64,000 nucleotides of DNA, from positions 1 through 64,000 of the forward strand of contig CAJYHS010000226.1 of NCBI GenBank assembly GCA_913774715.1. Direction: 5' to 3'. The number at the start of each line of letters is the position of its first letter. The first letter of the stretch is position 1. Of the stretch, positions 59,776 to 64,000 are shown piece after piece. The position numbers were made by a program, and so were the translations under genes. The stretch is from an uncultured Siphonobacter sp. GTDB lineage: Bacteria; Bacteroidota; Bacteroidia; Cytophagales; Spirosomataceae. Below the pieces are notes generated by a model. That model ran no database searches. It was not told the DNA's origin and saw only the letters and a list, made by a program, of their open reading frames with translations.

Positions 59776-60121
59776 TTTTTAGTCGTAGTCTTTGCTGAAA
59801 TCAGAAACAAGCCTGTTTCGAGCTTCCAAAGATTACTTTTCGTGAATCCCCATACCGTAGGAAAGAACCGGTTTGACCCACCAATTTTCTGTGAATCAAG
59901 TTATTACCAAACGTATGTTGCTAAGTCTTACGTCTATTGGGCGGGCAAAGTTATTGAAAAACAGTTCAAAAACCTTTGCATTTCTCTGTACGTTAGCCTT
60001 CTGGTAAAAATGTATCCCTAAATTGCGACCATAAAGGCAAAATTTAAGGCTAATACAGCCCGCTTTTATGACTCATTTCATCACCACTTTAAATTGAATT
60101 CTTTTAACCCTTCTACATAGT
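59776..60121. other. Divergent intergenic gap of about 345 bp
   Basis: Non-coding DNA between the nrnA-like gene (-) and ndk (+). It should contain promoters for both; AACCTTTG at 59971-59978 is a one-mismatch TAnnTTTG-like box, but its -33 partner is too close. I see no ORF, repeat or RNA gene here. Confidence 0.4.
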
Positions 60122-60541
60122 ATGGCACAGAACCGCACATTTACGATGATTAAACCTGACGCAACAGCCGATGGCCACACGGGAGCAATCATCAAAATAA
60201 TTGAAGAAGCTGGATTTCGTATTGTTGCTTTGAAAAAAACACTATTGACGAAAGAACTGGCGGGCAAGTTCTATGCCGTGCATGCCGAGCGTCCTTTCTA
60301 CAATGATTTGTGTACGTATATGTCTTCTGGCCCTATCGTTCCCATCATTCTTGAAAAAGAGAACGCAGTTGCTGATTTCCGTACATTGATTGGAGCCACA
60401 AACCCTGCTAATGCGGCGGAAGGTACCATTCGTAAGTTGTTCGCAAAGTCGATGGAAGCGAATGCTATTCATGGTTCTGATTCAGACGAGAACGCAGAAA
60501 TTGAGTCAAATTTCTTTTTTGCTCAAACCGAGCAGTACTAA
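60122..60541 (+). CDS. ndk: Nucleoside-diphosphate kinase
   Basis: Ndk equalises NTP and dNTP pools by transferring phosphate through a phosphohistidine. The 139-residue length is standard, with Lys11 in the start TFTMIKPDA, the catalytic His117 in [10 protein letters not shown], and [13 protein letters not shown] closing the fold. It is followed by a terminator and then a HupE/UreJ-like gene. Cytoplasmic, housekeeping. Confidence 0.95.
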   Translation: MAQNRTFTMIKPDATADGHTGAIIKIIEEAGFRIVALKKTLLTKELAGKFYAVHAERPFYNDLCTYMSSGPIVPIILEKENAVADFRTLIGATNPANAAEGTIRKLFAKSMEANAIHGSDSDENAEIESNFFFAQTEQY

Positions 60542-60559
60542 GTAATTCCTTCGGAGTGG

Positions 60560-60599
60560 ACGAGGTTTGAATTCATTTTCAAACCTCGTTTATTTTTTA
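60560..60599 (+). terminator. Terminator of ndk
   Basis: ACGAGGTTTGAA (60560-60571) and TTCAAACCTCGT (60578-60589) are perfect 12-bp arms with a 6-nt loop, followed by a T-rich tail. It lies 18 bp after the stop. Confidence 0.75.
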
Positions 60600-60616
60600 A
60601 CCTTACCTAAAGGCCA

Positions 60617-61246
60617 ATGAGTGAGTTTTCTATCTATCTGCAGCTGGGTTTCGATCATATCACTGATCCCAATGGGTATGATCACATTATTTTCATCACG
60701 GCTCTTTGTGCCATTTATCAGTTAAAAGACTGGCGAAAAGTACTAATTCTGATTACTGCTTTTACGATAGGACACAGTATCACGCTGGCCTTGGCAACGC
60801 TGAATTATATCCAGTATCGAACCGAAGTTATTGAGTTTCTTATTCCCGTAACGATCCTGCTAACCGCTTTTACTAATATCTTCCAGAAATCACAACCTGA
60901 GAGTTTATTTACGGAAGACATCCCTCAAACCTCCGTACCCCGCTACTTCATGGCTTTGTTTTTTGGTTTGATTCACGGTATGGGTTTTTCGAATTACTTG
61001 AGAAGTCTTTTAGGAAAAGAAGCGTCTATTTTTAAACCCCTGCTCGCTTTTAACGTAGGCTTAGAATTGGGGCAGTTACTCATTGTCTTGATCATTCTGA
61101 CCATTTCCTGGGTTCTGGTTTCTGTGTTGAAGGTAAAAAAACACGATTGGAAACTGGTGCTGTCGGGAGCAGTCGCTGGAATTGCCCTGATTCTAATTAA
61201 AGAGTCTGATTACTGGCAGGAATTAATGGGAAATACGCCTGAATAA
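60617..61246 (+). CDS. HupE/UreJ-family membrane protein
   Basis: A 209-residue inner-membrane protein with about six spans and the HupE/UreJ start FDHITDPNGYDHIIFITALC (about 13-32), in which His and Asp residues line a possible metal path. A conserved FGLIHGMGFSNYLRSLLG segment (about 119-136) holds further His residues. Family members are linked to nickel or cobalt import, and in Bacteroidota this branch is of unknown substrate. No hydrogenase or urease genes lie nearby, so metal uptake is only an inference. Confidence 0.7.
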   Translation: MSEFSIYLQLGFDHITDPNGYDHIIFITALCAIYQLKDWRKVLILITAFTIGHSITLALATLNYIQYRTEVIEFLIPVTILLTAFTNIFQKSQPESLFTEDIPQTSVPRYFMALFFGLIHGMGFSNYLRSLLGKEASIFKPLLAFNVGLELGQLLIVLIILTISWVLVSVLKVKKHDWKLVLSGAVAGIALILIKESDYWQELMGNTPE

Positions 61247-61266
61247 ACCGCTGGCATTAAGTAAAT

Positions 61267-61303
61267 AAAAAGGGAACTGACTTTAGTCTTCAGTTCCCTT
61301 TTT
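61267..61303. terminator. Bidirectional terminator between HupE-like and sugar-transferase genes
   Basis: AAAAAGGGAACTGA (61267-61280) and TCAGTTCCCTTTTT (61290-61303) are perfect 14-bp arms with a 9-nt loop and A/T runs on both sides, between convergent genes. Confidence 0.8.
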
Positions 61304-61364
61304 ATTTATCATTCATACATGTAGTAAAATGATGCTTCCATACACTTGTGCTAAGCTTGATCTA

Positions 61365-62369
61365 TTAATAACCCCGATAATCAAGTACCGTTACGACGGT
61401 TTTCCATATAATCTTGATTTCCAAGCCTACTGTCCAGTTTTTTACGTAATACAGATCATACATCAGCTTATGACGGGCATCTTTTGCTCCAACTCCATAA
61501 GGATACATCACCTGAGCATACCCCGTAATCCCGGGTTTAATCAAATGCCGCGTTGAATAATGCGGGATCAGTTCTTCAAAACTATCCGTAAAAATACGGC
61601 GTTCAGGACGAGGCCCTACCAATGAAATTTCACCGCGAAATACGCTTAATAATTGCGGTAACTCATCAATACGCGTGGCCCGCATAAAGGCACCGTATCT
61701 AAAAACCCGCTTATCTTTTTTACTGGAAAACTGAGCTCCGGTAGCTTCCGCGTCTAAACGCATGGAACGGAACTTGATGCAGTAGAATTCTTTCTGATTT
61801 AACCCGACCCGACTCTGTCGGTAAAAAATAGGACCGGGAGACTCCTGAGCGATTTTGATTCGACTCACTAACCATAAAGGGCTGGAAATAGCGAGTAAAA
61901 GAGAAGATACCGACAAATCAATCACATTTTTGCAAATGTTCTGAAAGCGATTCTTCGAACGAAGCTGGCTCAACTTCGGGTTATACTCAGCATAAGACTC
62001 CGGAATGTAGACTTTCTTCAAATATTTTTCACAGAAATCATAAACGGTCGTAATCTTGATCGTCTTATTATTACTCGCCGCAAACTCGTAGATAATACGA
62101 TAACGTTCGTCATATTCTGGATTAGCCACCAGATGGACATCCTCGTATTCATCAAAAAGAGGAGCAATAGATTCTTGAATTAAATAAGTTTCATCTACAT
62201 GCCTGGGGATCAGTACTACTTCCTTATACTGAGACAACAGCCATTTCAAATCCTGCTTTTGCAAAAAGTAGTCATACCCTGTAAACAAAATAACCCTGCT
62301 TTTAGATGTATGCTTACTTTTGAGATGGTGTATAAACTGTTGATAGGTTGAATATAAACGTGTAGCCAT
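61365..62369 (-). CDS. Sugar transferase (polyprenyl-phosphate glycosylphosphotransferase type)
   Basis: The enzyme is expected to load the first sugar phosphate onto undecaprenyl phosphate for exopolysaccharide or O-antigen units. The N-terminal part (about 1-130) is soluble and may act as a regulatory or NAD-fold-like domain. One membrane span (about 140-165) precedes the bacterial-sugar-transferase core, with SPGPIFYRQSRVGLNQKEF (about 175-194), KFRSMRLDAE, TRIDELPQLLSVFRGEISLV and GPRPERR (about 230-262), and KPGITGYAQV (about 280-290). It is divergent from the nucleotide-sugar dehydrogenase gene. Confidence 0.85.
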   Translation of the reverse strand: MATRLYSTYQQFIHHLKSKHTSKSRVILFTGYDYFLQKQDLKWLLSQYKEVVLIPRHVDETYLIQESIAPLFDEYEDVHLVANPEYDERYRIIYEFAASNNKTIKITTVYDFCEKYLKKVYIPESYAEYNPKLSQLRSKNRFQNICKNVIDLSVSSLLLAISSPLWLVSRIKIAQESPGPIFYRQSRVGLNQKEFYCIKFRSMRLDAEATGAQFSSKKDKRVFRYGAFMRATRIDELPQLLSVFRGEISLVGPRPERRIFTDSFEELIPHYSTRHLIKPGITGYAQVMYPYGVGAKDARHKLMYDLYYVKNWTVGLEIKIIWKTVVTVLDYRGY

Positions 62370-62528
62370 AAATAAATTAATTTCGTCCCCTAAAAGGAAG
62401 TACTGATTTCAAATAATAGCTTAACATTTGAATAAAGGGAACTGTGTTACGAGGGATTGGTAGTGCTAATGTAGAAGACAACTATCAGACATCCAATGTA
62501 TTTCTTAACAATTCTTAAAAAATTAATC

Positions 62529-63833
62529 ATGAATACTAACCGAGAAACGGCAACCGAAAAAAATATAGAGAAAATATCGCAGAATATTACCATTGCCGTT
62601 CTTGGATTAGGGTATGTTGGACTTCCTCTCGCTATTGCTTTTTCAAGCAAATATAAAACTATAGGTTACGACATTAATAATTTGAGAATCAAACAGCTAT
62701 CCGAAGGATATGACTATACGCAAGAGATCAGTACTGAACAGTTACACCAAGCCTCTTCTATTACGTATACTAATGACGTTAATGATATTAAATATGCAAA
62801 TGTTTATATTATTGCCGTACCGACACCAGTAGACCATTCAAAACGCCCGGACCTCCAACATTTGTTAATATCTACGTCAGAAGTAGGAAAAATACTCAAA
62901 AAAAATGACATAATTATTTACGAATCTACGGTGTATCCAGGCTGTACAGAAGAAGACTGTATTCCTGTACTTGAGAAAGAAAGTAGGTTGTCATACAATC
63001 AGGATTTTTTCTGCGGATACTCGCCGGAACGCATCAACCCGGGTGACCCCTCCCGCCCCATCACGTCTATCAAAAAGGTAACTTCGGGATCCACCCCGGA
63101 AATTGCGGAATACATTGATCAACTTTACCAGAGCATTATCTCTGCAGGAACTTTCAAAGCCAGCTCCATTCGGGTAGCTGAAGCCAGCAAAGCCATAGAA
63201 AATGCTCAGCGGGACGTAAATATCTCGTTCATGAATGAGTTAGCTCTATTGTTTGACAAGCTTGATATCGATACGCATGAAGTGTTAGAAGCCGCATCAA
63301 CCAAGTGGAATTTTCTGAATTTCAAACCCGGCCTGGTGGGTGGTCATTGCATTGGCGTAGATCCCTACTACCTGCTCCATAAAGCAGAAAGTGTAGGGTA
63401 CCATCCGCAGGTTTTACTATCGGGTCGAAGAATTAATGATCAGATGGGAATTTATGTTGCCAACAAAGTCGTCAAACTGATGATTCGGAAAGGGCATAAG
63501 ATAGAGGGTAGCCGTGCTCTTATTCTAGGGATTACATATAAAGAGAATTGCTCTGATATTCGAAATAGCAAAGTAATAGACGTAGTTCAGGAACTTGAAG
63601 AATTTGGCTTGCAGGTAGATGTCTGGGATCCCGTCGCATCAACCGAAAAAGTACGTGCAGAATTTGGGATAGAAATGATTTCTGAACCTACTCAGCATTA
63701 CGATGCTATCGTATTAGCCGTAGCTCACCAGGCATTTCTCCTGATGAATTGGGACGTTATCTCTAATACTACCACTATTATTTACGATGTCAAATCAGTT
63801 CTTGATAAAAATATGGTAAGTGGACGGTTATGA
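62529..63833 (+). CDS. Nucleotide-sugar dehydrogenase (UDP-HexNAc dehydrogenase type)
   Basis: This NAD-dependent enzyme oxidises a UDP-sugar, probably UDP-GlcNAc or UDP-GalNAc, to the uronic acid for polysaccharide synthesis. From ATG 62529 (MNTNRETATEK) it is 434 aa. GLGYVGLPLA (26-35) binds NAD, and the catalytic Cys274 is in GGHCIGVDPYY; the ESTVYPG and NAQRDVNISFMNELAL segments fit the WbpA/TviB branch. The first third is AT-rich, and composition changes sharply near residue 158 (about 63,005), which suggests recombination. It converges with a glycosyltransferase, with only 3 bp between the two stops. Confidence 0.9.
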   Translation: MNTNRETATEKNIEKISQNITIAVLGLGYVGLPLAIAFSSKYKTIGYDINNLRIKQLSEGYDYTQEISTEQLHQASSITYTNDVNDIKYANVYIIAVPTPVDHSKRPDLQHLLISTSEVGKILKKNDIIIYESTVYPGCTEEDCIPVLEKESRLSYNQDFFCGYSPERINPGDPSRPITSIKKVTSGSTPEIAEYIDQLYQSIISAGTFKASSIRVAEASKAIENAQRDVNISFMNELALLFDKLDIDTHEVLEAASTKWNFLNFKPGLVGGHCIGVDPYYLLHKAESVGYHPQVLLSGRRINDQMGIYVANKVVKLMIRKGHKIEGSRALILGITYKENCSDIRNSKVIDVVQELEEFGLQVDVWDPVASTEKVRAEFGIEMISEPTQHYDAIVLAVAHQAFLLMNWDVISNTTTIIYDVKSVLDKNMVSGRL

Positions 63834-63836
63834 TCA

Positions 63837-64000
63837 CTATAGTTTTAAACCCCATTTTTTAAAATACACAAAGGCACCTTCAATGTTATAATACATGAGT
63901 TTAAGGTTCTTATACGACCCTTTAGCAAAATGGTGAGTAATGGTAGCCTCTGGGTAATACACTGTTTTAGAATATTCAAGCGTACGGTAGGTTATATCAG
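63837..64000 (-). CDS. Glycosyltransferase, C-terminal fragment (cut by window edge)
   Basis: An open frame enters from the right edge and ends at TAG 63837-63839, giving 54 residues. The order YYPEATITHHFAKGSYKNL, then MYYNIEGAFVYFKKWG is typical of the C-terminus of GT2-type glycosyltransferases (rhamnosyltransferase-like, with an H-H-x-x-x-x-S pattern and a final Y-F-x-K-W). The rest lies outside the window. Together with the sugar transferase and dehydrogenase it marks the start of an exopolysaccharide locus. Confidence 0.6.
   Translation of the reverse strand, partial: DITYRTLEYSKTVYYPEATITHHFAKGSYKNLKLMYYNIEGAFVYFKKWGLKL

Noticed and set aside
1-64000. CRISPR arrays, complete insertion sequences, rRNA genes
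   Set aside because: No regularly spaced repeats, transposase genes with terminal repeats, or rRNA-like sequence were seen on either strand.

Overview
The window reads as chromosome of a Bacteroidota bacterium, most likely a Cytophagales member (Spirosomataceae/Cytophagaceae-like). The signs are a fused LpxC-FabZ, a type B type IX secretion C-terminal domain, GldF, DUF4249/TonB-receptor and DUF4199/DUF4920/DUF748 families, and TAnnTTTG-type promoter boxes. The genus cannot be fixed from the sequence alone. No rRNA, CRISPR array or complete IS element is visible, and the only tRNA sequence is a 3'-half remnant.

Region 1 (1-about 11,841) is the right-hand part of an integrated mobile element. 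On the minus strand lie a BfmA/BtgA-like mobilization protein (cut by the window edge), a small unknown protein, a CHC2/TOPRIM primase-like protein, a DUF5906-type helicase and an excisionase-like HTH protein, followed by an unknown two-part protein. An iteron-like TTGATG array lies between primase and helicase. Plus-strand cargo follows: an AT-rich lipoprotein and beta-barrel pair, then a DUF4249 lipoprotein and a TonB-dependent receptor of ordinary composition. A tyrosine recombinase closes the element. Next to it, 11,841-11,886 matches the 3' half of tRNA-Pro(GGG), followed by a terminator. That is what the displaced att side of a tRNA-integrating element looks like, so the intact tRNA should lie left of base 1.

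Region 2 (12-32 kb) holds a minus-strand RND efflux operon (adaptor, HAE1 pump, outer-membrane factor), an AraC regulator with two paralogous SDR oxidoreductases, a DUF748 protein, glpF-glpK for glycerol uptake, divergent pdhA and recF, and a second adaptor/TolC pair. Region 3 (31.9-34.4 kb) is envelope or stress related: two very small membrane proteins, a BrkB-family protein and a TspO-like protein.

Region 4 (34.7-42.8 kb) is the lipid A operon lpxD - lpxC/fabZ - lpxA, then an orphan ABC ATPase, a 1130-residue type IX-secreted protein and a DUF4920 protein. Region 5 (43-47.3 kb) has gldF without an adjacent gldG, two DUF4199 proteins, a dihydroorotase-like protein lacking several metal ligands, gcvH and a 48-residue ORF. 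Region 6 (47.4-52.2 kb) is hexuronate catabolism (uxaB, uxaA, uxuA).

Region 7 (52.2-61.2 kb) is mostly protein and RNA quality control and housekeeping: mnmD, hsp20 with repeated operator-like dyads, a DegP/HtrA protease, an unknown protein, two FKBP lipoproteins, nrnA-like, ndk and a HupE/UreJ-like membrane protein. Region 8 (61.3-64 kb) is the start of an exopolysaccharide locus: sugar transferase, nucleotide-sugar dehydrogenase and the C-terminus of a glycosyltransferase.

I did not find an obviously new multi-gene system. The best leads are the tRNA-Pro element with its candidate origin and unknown proteins, the dispersed palindromic repeat near gldF and recF, and the paired dyads before hsp20.
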